Both the position numbers and the translations under genes were made by a program. A stretch of 64,000 bases of DNA from Halobacteriales archaeon QS_8_69_26 (GTDB taxonomy: Archaea > Halobacteriota > Halobacteria > Halobacteriales > SW-7-71-33), in the NCBI GenBank assembly GCA_003023195.1, contig PXRX01000027.1, positions 34,480 to 98,479 on the forward strand. Direction: 5' to 3'. The notes beneath the pieces were generated by a model that worked only from the letters and a program-made list of their open reading frames with translations, searched no databases and was not told the origin of the DNA. Shown one piece after another: positions 17,041-25,726 of the stretch. Every line of letters starts with the position of its first letter. Within the stretch, counting starts at the first letter, position 1.

Positions 17041-18771
17041 ATGGAACGCAAGCGTGAGAAGACGGTCGCGGTCGTCGGCGCGGTCCTGATGATCCTGTCG
17101 GTCATGACCCCGGTGGCGGTCGCAGCCGACGGGGACCTCGACGTCGAGGTCACCCAGGACGACGACTTCGACGTCACGGTGACGGTCACGGACAACGACT
17201 CGACCGTCGCCGGTGCGAACGTGACGGTCGAGGCGAACGGGAACTACTCCGGCGAGGGTAACTACACGACCGACGAGAACGGCACGGTCGCGTTGCCCGC
17301 ACCCGAGGACGAGGTGAAGGTAACGGTCACCGCCACCGACGACAACCGGACGGCCACCGAGGACGTCGAACTGAAGGTCGACGACGAGGACGTGGTCGTC
17401 GAGGCGAACCAGACCGACGACTACACCACGACGGTGACGGTCACCGAGAACGGCTCGGCGGCCGCGGGCGCGAACGTCACGGTCGAGACGGTCAAGCCCG
17501 ACGGGAGCTACGGCGGTACCGGCGACTACGTGGCCGACGGCAACGGTACGGTCACGCTCCCGGTCCCCGAGGAGGACGTGAAGATCCGCGTCCGGGCGAG
17601 CTACAACGACTCGAAGAACGCGACGGTGCTGGACGTCGAGGCACCGGTCGGCCTCGAGGTCACGGTCGTCCAGGACGTGACCTACAACGCGACGGTGACG
17701 GTCACCGACAACGAGTCGGCCGCCGCCGGGGCGTCGGTCTCGGTCAACGCGACCGACGGGAACTACACCGGCGAGGGCGACTACACGACCGACGAGAACG
17801 GCACGGTCGGACTGCCCGCACCGTCCGAGGACGTCTCGGTCACGGTGACCGCGGAGTTCGAGAACGACACCGCGAGCACCTCGACCACCCTCCTGGGCCC
17901 CGAGGAGGAAGAGGAAGACGATAACGACAGCAACGACTCCGCCGAGAACTTCGGCCAGGAGCTTTCGGCGTTCATCCACAGCCTCGACGACACCGACGGA
18001 CCCCGTGGCCTGGTGATCGCCGAGTTCGTCCACGCGAACAACCCCGGCAACGCGCCGGACCACGCCGGCCCGCCGGCGGACCACCCGCTCCGGGACGGCG
18101 GTGACCTCGAGATCTCCGTCAGCGAGTCCGACGGCAACGCGACGGTGACGGTCACCGACAACGGCTCGGCGGCCGCGAACGCCACCGTCGAGGTCGAGGC
18201 CTTCGGCGGCATGGGCTTCGACGGCGAGGGCACCTACACCACCGGCGACAACGGCACGGTCACCTTCGCCCTGCCGGAGAAGCCGACGATGGTGACGGTC
18301 ACCGCCGAGGCCGGCAACGACTCGGCCAGCGACCGGATCCGGCTCTCGGGCACCGAGGTCGGCCCGCCGGAGGACGCGGGTCCCTCCGACAACGAGACCG
18401 AGACCGACAAGGGCCCGCCGGACCACGCCGGCCCGCCCAGTGACGACGGCGACGCCGAGGACGACGGGGACGACGAGGACCAGGGCCCGCCGGACGACGC
18501 CGGCCCGCCCAGTGACGACGAGGAGAGCGACGAGGACGACAAGGGCCAGGGTCCGCCGGACCACGCCGGCCCGCCCAGTGACGACGAGGAGGATGACGAC
18601 GAGGACGAGGAAGACGAGGAGGACGAGAAGGACGACAACCCCGGTAACGGCAACGGCAACAACGGCGGCAACGGTAACGGTAACGGCGGCAACGGCGGCG
18701 GCAACGGTAACGGCAACGGCAACGGCGGCAACGGTAACGGCGGCAACGGCAACGGCGGCGGCCCGCCCTAA
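17041..18771 (+). CDS. Large repetitive secreted/surface protein with Ig-like repeats
   Basis: 576 aa. A Sec signal peptide (AVVGAVLMILSVMTPVAVAA) is followed by four Ig/CARDB-like beta repeats of about 75 residues, each with VTVTVTDN...AAGANVTVE...YTTDENGTV...LPAP...VTVTA. Between repeats 3 and 4 lies a segment with NNPGNAPDHAGPPADH. The C-terminal third is an acidic array of GPPDHAGPPSDD-type repeats, a D/E run, and a GN-rich tail ending GGGPP. N-glycosylation sequons are numerous. There is no C-terminal membrane anchor or archaeosortase signal. Adhesin, S-layer-associated or matrix protein is inferred, not shown. Confidence 0.8.
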   Translation: MERKREKTVAVVGAVLMILSVMTPVAVAADGDLDVEVTQDDDFDVTVTVTDNDSTVAGANVTVEANGNYSGEGNYTTDENGTVALPAPEDEVKVTVTATDDNRTATEDVELKVDDEDVVVEANQTDDYTTTVTVTENGSAAAGANVTVETVKPDGSYGGTGDYVADGNGTVTLPVPEEDVKIRVRASYNDSKNATVLDVEAPVGLEVTVVQDVTYNATVTVTDNESAAAGASVSVNATDGNYTGEGDYTTDENGTVGLPAPSEDVSVTVTAEFENDTASTSTTLLGPEEEEEDDNDSNDSAENFGQELSAFIHSLDDTDGPRGLVIAEFVHANNPGNAPDHAGPPADHPLRDGGDLEISVSESDGNATVTVTDNGSAAANATVEVEAFGGMGFDGEGTYTTGDNGTVTFALPEKPTMVTVTAEAGNDSASDRIRLSGTEVGPPEDAGPSDNETETDKGPPDHAGPPSDDGDAEDDGDDEDQGPPDDAGPPSDDEESDEDDKGQGPPDHAGPPSDDEEDDDEDEEDEEDEKDDNPGNGNGNNGGNGNGNGGNGGGNGNGNGNGGNGNGGNGNGGGPP

Positions 18772-18923
18772 CGGTTCGCCCTAACCGCCCACCCTTTCCC
18801 CGCTTCTTCGACGGATAGCGTCGCGTGAGCGGGTCGCCGCCCGACGAGAGGGCCCGATCGAAGGGGGTTTCCGGCGATCCGTACCGTTCGACCGCAAAGT
18901 AAATCCGGATCCCCGGGATCGTG

Positions 18924-18943
18924 TTACAGTAAAGTTACTGTAA
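18924..18943. promoter_or_regulatory. 20-bp palindrome, copy 3
   Basis: TTACAGTA-AAGT-TACTGTAA, between the surface protein and ahcY, 139 nt upstream of the ahcY start. The rest of the 18772-19081 gap holds only the ahcY promoter (GGTAGGGTTTTTGG near 19045). Confidence 0.75.
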
Positions 18944-19081
18944 ACCCACGCGATCCGTCAGATCCCGTCCCCCCACTCCGGCATCCAGTCACGTCCCTTC
19001 CCATCCCGGGCCCGGATGCCGGGACGGGTCCGGAGTACCCCTTTCGGTAGGGTTTTTGGGCCGCCGACCCTCCGGTCGGCC

Positions 19082-20365
19082 ATGAGTACCCGGCCGACGA
19101 TCACGGAGCAGGTACCGGACCCCGAGACGGCCCGCGAGGAGGGCGCCCGGAAGATAGCGTGGGCCCGCCAGCACATGCCGATCCTCGCGGCCCTGCGCGA
19201 GGAGTTCGAGGCCGAGCAACCGCTGGCGGGCGAACGGGTCGGGATGGCGATGCACGTCGAGGCGAAGACCGCGGCCCTGGTCGAGACCCTGGCCGCGGCG
19301 GGCGCGGAGGTGGCGATCACCGGCTGTAACCCCCTCTCGACCCACGACGACGTCTCGGCGGCCCTGGACGCCCACGACCGGATCACCAGTTACGCCGAGC
19401 GAGAGGTCGACGAGGACGAGTACTACGCCGCCATCCAGGCGGTCATCGACCACGAACCGACCGTCACGGTCGACGACGGGATGGACCTCGTGGCGGCGAT
19501 CCACGAGGACTACCCGGAACTGATCGACTCCGTCGTCGGCGGGTGCGAGGAGACCACCACGGGCGTCCACCGCCTGCGGGCGATGGACGCCGACGGCGCC
19601 CTGCGCTACCCGGTGTTCGCGGTCAACGACACCCCGATGAAGCGCCTGTTCGACAACGTCCACGGCACCGGCGAGTCCTCGCTGGCGAACGTCGCGATGA
19701 CGACGAATCTCTCCTTTGCGGGAAAGAACGTCGTCGTCGCGGGCTACGGCTACTGCGGGAAGGGCGTCGCCAAGAAGGCCGCCGGCCAGAACGCCACCGT
19801 CGTCGTCACCGAGGTGAACTCCCGCCGGGCACTGGAAGCCCACATGGAGGGGTACGACGTGATGCCGATGGCCGAGGCCGCCGAGGTCGGCGACGTGTTT
19901 ATTACGACGACCGGCAACCGGGACGTGATCACCGCCGATCACTTCCCGAAGATGCAGGACGGCGTCGTCCTCGCCAACGCCGGCCACTTCGACATCGAGA
20001 TAGACCTGGACGCCCTCGACGACCTGGCGGTCGACCGGTACGAGGCCCGCGAGGGCGTCGAGGCCTACGAACTGGCGGACGGTACCCGGATCAACGTGCT
20101 GGCGGAGGGCCGACTGGTCAACCTCGCGAGTCCGATCGCCCTGGGCCACCCCGTCGAGGTGATGGACCAGTCCTTCGGCGTGCAGGCGGTCTGCGTTCGG
20201 GAACTCGCCGAGAACGGCGACGCCTACGACGCCGGCGTCCACGAGGTGCCGGACGAACTCGACCGCCTGGTCGCCGAGACCAAACTGGACGCCGAGGGGA
20301 TCGAAATCGACGAACTGACCGCCGAACAGCGCGAGTACATGGACTCCTGGGAACACGGGACCTGA
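19082..20365 (+). CDS. ahcY: Adenosylhomocysteinase
   Basis: 427 aa. Cleaves S-adenosylhomocysteine to adenosine and homocysteine, renewing the methylation cycle. Visible signatures: AMHVEAKTAALVETLAAAGAEV and ITGCNPLSTHDDV in the substrate domain, FAVNDTPMKRLFDNVHGTGES with the catalytic Lys/Asp region, and the NAD-binding loop VVVAGYGYCGKGVAKKAAG. C-terminal LASPIALGHPVEVMDQSF is also typical. The C-terminal KYYR-type tail of bacterial enzymes is absent, as is normal in archaea. ATG 19082 (MSTRPTITEQVPD) is chosen; the track start is upstream of the promoter. Confidence 0.95.
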   Translation: MSTRPTITEQVPDPETAREEGARKIAWARQHMPILAALREEFEAEQPLAGERVGMAMHVEAKTAALVETLAAAGAEVAITGCNPLSTHDDVSAALDAHDRITSYAEREVDEDEYYAAIQAVIDHEPTVTVDDGMDLVAAIHEDYPELIDSVVGGCEETTTGVHRLRAMDADGALRYPVFAVNDTPMKRLFDNVHGTGESSLANVAMTTNLSFAGKNVVVAGYGYCGKGVAKKAAGQNATVVVTEVNSRRALEAHMEGYDVMPMAEAAEVGDVFITTTGNRDVITADHFPKMQDGVVLANAGHFDIEIDLDALDDLAVDRYEAREGVEAYELADGTRINVLAEGRLVNLASPIALGHPVEVMDQSFGVQAVCVRELAENGDAYDAGVHEVPDELDRLVAETKLDAEGIEIDELTAEQREYMDSWEHGT

Positions 20366-20431
20366 AGGACGCCCGGGAACGCGGGACCTGAACCGGCCGC
20401 TTGCGGCGGATCGGGACCGAACGTCGGTAAC

Positions 20432-20540
20432 GGATCGGACCGAACGTCGGGTTCTCGCCACGCCCTCCCCAGCCGACTCCCTCCCTCGTTTTACTCGGTC
20501 GGTCGTCCCTCGCGCGTTCCTCGCGCGCCACGGGGAAGTT
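20432..20540. repeat. Dispersed extragenic element, family B copy 1
   Basis: Contains GACCGAACGTCGG, CTCCCCAGCCGACTCCCTCC and GGTCGGTCGTCCCTCGCGCG, then TTCCTCGCGCGCC. The same blocks in the same order recur at 25482, and inverted at 40082. It lies between convergent ahcY and kinase genes. Confidence 0.8.
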
Positions 20541-20623
20541 CACCCGGCGTATCGACCGTTTCCCCCCACCGGATCGACCGCTCTCGCCCGGCGGATCGGT
20601 AGCGTCGGCCCGCCCCTGGCCGG

Positions 20624-23119
20624 TCACCCCTCCTCGTCGGCGGCTTCGAGGAGCGGGTCCGGGAGGGTTCCCCCGCGCTCGGGGGCACCGGCCCGTCGCA
20701 GGCGGAGGGTGACGACGCTCCCGCGGGGGTCGTTGTCCTCGATCCGTACCCGGCCGTCGAACACCTGGACGATCCACCGGGTGACCCACAGGCCGAGGCC
20801 GCTCCCGTGGGTTAGCTGGTCGGTCGGGGCCTCGCCGAGGACGACGGCGCGTTCCTCCTCGGGGATCCCCGGCCCGTCGTCCTCGACGACGACGTCGACC
20901 CACCCCTCGGTGTCGGCCTCCCGTACCCGGACGGTCACCCCGGGAGCGGTACGGTCGTTGTGGACCACGGCGTTCTCGACGACGTGTTCGAGTGCGTGGC
21001 GCAGGGCCGGTCCCGCGTCGAGGGTCGCGTCGGTCGTCAGGTCGGTCGCGACGTCGACCCCGTGGCGGTATCCCACCTCCTCGACGACCCCCTCGACGAG
21101 GGTTTCGGCGTCGAGGGTCGCCGTCCCGTCCCGTCGCTCCTCGACGACGTCCTGGAGGGTCCGGAGGGTGTCGCCGAGGTCCGCCAGCCACTCGCCGGCG
21201 TCGTGGATGTGGGCGCAGTACTCCCGCAACTCGTCGTCCTCGACCTCGCTGCCGACGACGTCGGCGAACCCGACGATGGCGTTGACGTTCGTCCGGAGGT
21301 TGTGCCGCAGGGCGCGGTTCATCACCGACAGCACCTCCTGGCGGCGCCTGCGGTCCGAGACGTCCCGGAACACCCCGGCGGTGCCGCTGAACCCCTCTTC
21401 GTGGGGCAACAGCGCGACCCGGTCCTCGATGGGGATCCGGCGTCCGTCCCTCGTTTCTCCGGCCACGTCGACCGTCGCGCGGTCCCGGTCGTCGGCCTCC
21501 CGGAGGTCGGCGGCCGCCTCCTGGACCCGTTCGACGTCGCCGTCGGCGACGAAGTCAGAGAGGTGCAGGTCGCCGGCGTCGACGGCCTCGCGGTCGTACC
21601 CCGTCACCGACTCGAAGGCCTGGTTGACGAACGTGAGCCGTCCCGCCTCGTCGGTGGCGTAGACGGGGTCGCCCACCGTCTCGACGATTATCTTGTAGCG
21701 TTCGAGGTCGCGTTCGTACTCCTTGCGGTCGGTCACGTCGTGGAGGACCGCCACGGTCCCCGAGAACCCCGGGCCGTCACGGAGCGTGACGTTGAGGGTA
21801 CAGACCCGCTCGACGCCCCGTCGTGGGGTGAGTTCGAACTCGAACGACCCCAGTTCCGTCCGGGTGTCCGGGGCCGTCAGGAGGTCGACGAGTTCGTCGT
21901 ACGTCTCGGGGACCCCGGCCGGAACCACGCCGTCCTCGGCGAAGTCGTCGAGGGTCAGTCCGGTGACGTCGGCCTGGTTCCGGCCGAGCATCGCCGCCGC
22001 CCGGTGGTTGGCCTTCTCGATGGCCCCGTCTGCGTCGAACACCAGTACCCCGTCGGGCACCGTCTCGACGACGGTCTCGTACTGCTCCAGTTCCGCCTCG
22101 CGGGCCTTCCGCTCGGAGATGTCCCGCAGGACCCCCGCCGACCCCCCGAAGTCCTCGTCGCCGTCGGGGAGGATAGCCACGTGGTTCTCGACGGGTATCC
22201 GACGTCCGTCCCTGGTGACGATGACCGTCTCGTGGGTCTCGCGAGTGCGGTCGCTCTCCAGCAGTTCCTCGAGCAGCGCGGACACCTCCTCGGCCTCCGC
22301 CTCGGGGACGATGAGCGACCCCGAGCGACCGAGCAACTCCCCGGGGTCGTACCCGGTCATCTCCCCCAGTGCCTCGTTGGCGAACGTAAACCGCCCGTCG
22401 CCGTCCACGGCGTACATCGGGTCGCCGCTGGCCTCGACGACCCGCTCGTAGCGTTCGAGTTCGGCGCGGCGCCGGGCGCGGTCGGTAACGTCCCGGAGGG
22501 TCACGACCCACCCGTCCTGGAGGGGGGCGTAGCGCGCCGCACAGCGCCGCTCTTCCGCGCCCGACAGCGAGACCTCCGCCCTGATCGCTCCGCCGTCCGG
22601 CGTCGGGTCGCCGGACCCGTTCCGGTCGCGGTCCTGGATCCGGGGTCCCTCGCCGGACGACGGGTCGCCGGCGACGGTCCGGTCGTCATCCTCCTCGGAC
22701 GTCGGGTCCGCCTCGGCAGTCGTCCCGTCGCCGTGGGACGGGTCGGCACCCGCGATCCCCCCGGCGTCGGCCAGGGGTGCCGCCAGCCCCGGCAGGGCGT
22801 CGGCGACGGGCCGACCCTCCAGCGCGGACGCCGACCGGCCGAGCAACCGCTCGGCGGCGGGGTTGACCCGGTCGATCCGACCCCCGTCGGTGAGCACCAC
22901 CGCCGCCTCGTCCATGTGCTCGACGACGTCCCCGCGGCGGGCGTCGGCGGACCGGTCACCAGCCAGGAGGTCGGCCAGGCGCGACCGGAGGGCGGGGACC
23001 ACGGACCCGAGGCCGCCGAACGCCAGCGCTCCAGCCGGGAGGAGGACGACCAGAACCCCCCCGAGCGCCGCCGGATCGACAGCGGTGGTACCCCCCACGA
23101 GCACGGCCTGCGCCGTCAT
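20624..23119 (-). CDS. Multi-PAS sensor histidine kinase
   Basis: 831 aa. Two short hydrophobic stretches at the N-terminus (AALGGVLVVLLPAGALAFGG) give a likely membrane anchor. Four PAS-type domains follow: the first (about 70-215) is interrupted by a D/G/S-rich insert of some 60 residues, and the other three (about 225-345, 345-465, 470-590) are regular. Then come the H box ALRHNLRTNVNAIVGF, the N box ENAVVHND, EDDGPGIPEEE and GSGLGLWVT. I chose ATG 23119 because a GGGGGGAG purine run precedes it; ATG 23137 is possible. No partner regulator is adjacent. Confidence 0.85.
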   Translation of the reverse strand: MTAQAVLVGGTTAVDPAALGGVLVVLLPAGALAFGGLGSVVPALRSRLADLLAGDRSADARRGDVVEHMDEAAVVLTDGGRIDRVNPAAERLLGRSASALEGRPVADALPGLAAPLADAGGIAGADPSHGDGTTAEADPTSEEDDDRTVAGDPSSGEGPRIQDRDRNGSGDPTPDGGAIRAEVSLSGAEERRCAARYAPLQDGWVVTLRDVTDRARRRAELERYERVVEASGDPMYAVDGDGRFTFANEALGEMTGYDPGELLGRSGSLIVPEAEAEEVSALLEELLESDRTRETHETVIVTRDGRRIPVENHVAILPDGDEDFGGSAGVLRDISERKAREAELEQYETVVETVPDGVLVFDADGAIEKANHRAAAMLGRNQADVTGLTLDDFAEDGVVPAGVPETYDELVDLLTAPDTRTELGSFEFELTPRRGVERVCTLNVTLRDGPGFSGTVAVLHDVTDRKEYERDLERYKIIVETVGDPVYATDEAGRLTFVNQAFESVTGYDREAVDAGDLHLSDFVADGDVERVQEAAADLREADDRDRATVDVAGETRDGRRIPIEDRVALLPHEEGFSGTAGVFRDVSDRRRRQEVLSVMNRALRHNLRTNVNAIVGFADVVGSEVEDDELREYCAHIHDAGEWLADLGDTLRTLQDVVEERRDGTATLDAETLVEGVVEEVGYRHGVDVATDLTTDATLDAGPALRHALEHVVENAVVHNDRTAPGVTVRVREADTEGWVDVVVEDDGPGIPEEERAVVLGEAPTDQLTHGSGLGLWVTRWIVQVFDGRVRIEDNDPRGSVVTLRLRRAGAPERGGTLPDPLLEAADEEG

Positions 23120-23318
23120 CACTCCCCCCTCGACCACACGGTGCCGGGCGTCGGCCGACCGCCGTCACGCCCGGTAGTTGTCATCGGCATCGACAGTAGA
23201 TACCCTGCGACGGAGACAATAAAAAAGTGTTCGCCGATCCGGATATTTGGCCGGCGATCCCCGCCGTCCGTCCCGCTCCGCCCGGAGTTCGTCACCCCGC
23301 GTCCGACCGCGAGCCTCG

Positions 23319-24317
23319 CTACGCCCGGAGTTCGGCCAGTTTCTCGCGGCCGGGCGCGACCAGTTCGTCGACGTACGCGGCGAGGGCGTTCTTGGCGTCC
23401 TGGGGGTGCAACTCGCCGCCGTCGAGAGCGTCGGCGAGTTCGTCGTAGCTCCCGTAGGTGACGTTCCCGCCGTACTCCTCGGGGCGCTCGACGGTGACCG
23501 ACTCGAACCGCGGGAACACGTGGTACTGGAACAGCTGGAGGACCGGGTTGTGGCGCTCGTTGCCCTCTCCATCGGGGCCGGGGTCGCGGGTCGGCGGGCA
23601 GTACATCCCCCCGACCTTCTCTTCTATCTCCTCGGTCGAGTCCTCCATCGAGAGGAGGATCCGGCTCCCGGTGTTCGACACCTTGCCGACGCCGGTCGCG
23701 AGGTCTGCGACGATGGGCGTGTGCAGGCAGGGCCGGGCCTCGTAGCCGATCCCGGGCAGTTCCTCCCGGTGGAGCATGTGGACCTTCCGCTGGTCCATGC
23801 CCCCGACGGCCAGGTCCAGGTCGAGGTACTCGATGTCCAGGGCCTGCATCAGGGGGTACAGGACGTGGCTGACCTTCGCGGTCTGGCCGCTCTGGAGTTC
23901 CGCAATCGCCCGCTGGGCGCGGTTGAGCGACGTCTCCAGCGCCAGTGCCTGCAGGTCCAGCACGTAGTCCTCGTCTAGCTGGAACTCGGAGCCGAGCACG
24001 AACTCCGTCCGCTCCTCGTCGAGGCCGTAGGCGAGGAACTGGGCCTGCATGCGCTCTGCGGTCTCGCGTATCTCCTCGAAGGTCCCCTTGTCGTTGAGGT
24101 AGGCGTGGACATCCGCCAGCAACACGACCACCTCGAAGCCCGCCTCCTGGAGGTCGATGAGTTTGTTCGCCGTCAGCAGGTGTCCCAGGTGCAACACCCC
24201 CGACGGCTCGTAGCCGACGTAGACCCGCCGCCCCTCCGGATCCTCGGCGAGGGCCTCGACCTCCACCTCGGTGACCACCTCCTCGACGTTGCGCGTGATC
24301 AGATCGTGGGCGTCCAT
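23319..24317 (-). CDS. tyrS: Tyrosyl-tRNA synthetase
   Basis: 332 aa class I aminoacyl-tRNA synthetase of the archaeal/eukaryotic TyrRS type. The HIGH-like signature is VLHLGHLLTANKL, and the tyrosine pocket includes YVGYEPSG. The LSMEDS stretch occupies the KMSKS position but lacks its lysines. DLDLAVGGMDQRKVHML is the typical tyrosine/ATP region. It charges tRNA-Tyr. ATG 24317 (MDAHDLITRNVEEVV) is the natural start; the track ORF adds about 400 spurious codons. A TATA-like CCCTTTCTATCC precedes it on the minus strand. Confidence 0.93.
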   Translation of the reverse strand: MDAHDLITRNVEEVVTEVEVEALAEDPEGRRVYVGYEPSGVLHLGHLLTANKLIDLQEAGFEVVVLLADVHAYLNDKGTFEEIRETAERMQAQFLAYGLDEERTEFVLGSEFQLDEDYVLDLQALALETSLNRAQRAIAELQSGQTAKVSHVLYPLMQALDIEYLDLDLAVGGMDQRKVHMLHREELPGIGYEARPCLHTPIVADLATGVGKVSNTGSRILLSMEDSTEEIEEKVGGMYCPPTRDPGPDGEGNERHNPVLQLFQYHVFPRFESVTVERPEEYGGNVTYGSYDELADALDGGELHPQDAKNALAAYVDELVAPGREKLAELRA

Positions 24318-24439
24318 ACCGGGAGGCCGGTCCCGGGGATAGAAAGGGCTTCGGAAGGTGTGCGAACCGTTCCGGGCGCCCGGTCCGGTATTCCACGCCC
24401 CGGCCGCGATCAACCCGGCGAAGGTGCCAATTTTAGCGG

Positions 24440-24640
24440 GGCTAGCCGAACGGCGCGTGCGGTACGAGCGACGACCAGAGGGAGTCGCGAGTCGCGCGCG
24501 AGGGACGAGTATCGCAGCCAGGCGAGCGACCGCAGGGAGCGAGCCTGGCGAGAAACGCAGGAGGCTGGGGAGGTTCGAGGCTGCCGGGTGGGTGGGGCTG
24601 AAAGGGGCGGGGGCTTTCCGTGGCCCGATCCGACACGGCC
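24440..24640. repeat. Dispersed GC-rich extragenic element, family A copy 2
   Basis: Mosaic of GAGCGACCGCAGGGAGCGAG, GAAACGCAGGAGGCTGGGGAGG and GGGGCTGAAAGGGGCGGGGGCTTTC. It corresponds to copy 1 in opposite orientation. It lies in the 429-nt gap between tyrS and the MgtE-like gene, which has no gene of its own. Confidence 0.65.
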
Positions 24641-24746
24641 GCTCGCCGACCGGAGTACCGGCGGTTTTTTCACCGTCTCGAACCAGGATCCGGTAACCCG
24701 ACCGTTCACCGATCCGGGGCGGTACAGTCCCGACCGGATCCCGACC

Positions 24747-25316
24747 ATGTCCGTCACGTCCGTCGCCACGACCGTCTACCGGAGCGCGCTCCCGACTGTG
24801 CTCGTGAGCGCGGCCGGCGGCCTGGTCGCGGGGTCGATCCTCGGCGGGATGGACGCCGAGTTGCGGTCGGTCCAGGGGTTGCTGGTCGTGGTCCCCGCCT
24901 TCCTCGCCATCCGGGGCAGCGTCTACGGGTCGCTGGGCGCGCGCCTGTCCAGTGGCGTCCACCAGGGGGTCATCGACCCCGTCTTCGAACCCGACGAGCG
25001 GATCACCGGTGCCGTGGCCGCCGCGCTGTTCAACGGGCTGACCGCCAGCGTATTCGCGGCGGTGCTGGCATTTGCCGTCCTCTCTGGGCTCGGACGACCC
25101 GTTGCACCGCTGTGGGCGCTCGTTCTGATCGCACTGGTCGGCGGCGTCCTCGCGGGGGGAGCCCTGAGCACGACCATCCTCGTCGTGGTGTTCCTGGGCT
25201 ACCGCCGCGGGATGAACCCCGACGACCTGGTCGGCCCGGCGATGACCACCGCCGGCGACGTCTTCGGGATGATGTCGCTGTTCCTCGCCGCCCGCCTGGC
25301 CATCGCGCTGACCTGA
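24747..25316 (+). CDS. MgtE/SLC41-type divalent cation channel domain
   Basis: 189 aa, five predicted helices, consisting only of the integral membrane domain of MgtE. Motifs: VSAAGGLVAGSILGGM, VPAFLAIRGSVYGSLGARLSSGVHQG, and the C-terminal NPDDLVGPAMTTAGDVFGMMSLF, whose Asp residues line the Mg2+ pore in MgtE. The cytoplasmic N and CBS domains are absent. Haloarchaea often carry two such half-proteins side by side; only one is here, so it may act as a homodimer. Predicted Mg2+ or Co2+ transport. Confidence 0.85.
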   Translation: MSVTSVATTVYRSALPTVLVSAAGGLVAGSILGGMDAELRSVQGLLVVVPAFLAIRGSVYGSLGARLSSGVHQGVIDPVFEPDERITGAVAAALFNGLTASVFAAVLAFAVLSGLGRPVAPLWALVLIALVGGVLAGGALSTTILVVVFLGYRRGMNPDDLVGPAMTTAGDVFGMMSLFLAARLAIALT

Positions 25317-25339
25317 CCCGGACGGTCGCTCCGGCCCCT

Positions 25340-25424
25340 CGGTGACGGTCGATCCTGCTTCCCGGTGACGGTCGATCCTGTTTCCCGGTGACGGTCGATC
25401 CTGTTTCCCGGTGACGGTCGATCC
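25340..25424. repeat. 23-nt tandem repeat, four copies
   Basis: CGGTGACGGTCGATCCTG-TTTCC occurs three times in full with one base change and a partial fourth time, directly after the MgtE-like gene. No coding frame is supported through it. Confidence 0.9.
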
Positions 25425-25481
25425 GGCGTTCGTCCGTGATCGGTATCCGGCCGTCCGGTGTGAGGTCACCCCGTCCAGATC

Positions 25482-25605
25482 CCGCACCGAACGTCGGCCC
25501 TTCGTCCACACCCCTCCCCAGCCGACTCCCTCCCGTCGCTCCCGGGGGGTCGCTCGGTCGGTCGTCCCTCGCGCGTTCCTCGCGCGCCCCGGGGACGTTC
25601 TGTCG
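25482..25605. repeat. Dispersed extragenic element, family B copy 2
   Basis: Same block order as copy 1 at 20432: CCGAACGTCGG, CTCCCCAGCCGACTCCCTCC, GGTCGGTCGTCCCTCGCGCG. It has a longer middle. It lies upstream of the acyl-CoA dehydrogenase gene. Confidence 0.8.
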
Positions 25606-25726
25606 GGCGGATCCCGCCGTCGGGATTCCGTCGGCCGGATCCCGCGGTCGCACCGTCCCGCGATCCCGGCCCGCCCGGGTTGCTCCGGTGCAAAGGGTCA
25701 ATAGCACGGTGGCACAAGGCGTGCCC

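Noticed and set aside
20960-23461. 833-aa plus-strand ORF
   Set aside because: Antisense shadow of the multi-PAS kinase; rich in V, G, R, D as expected from the complement of acidic haloarchaeal codons.
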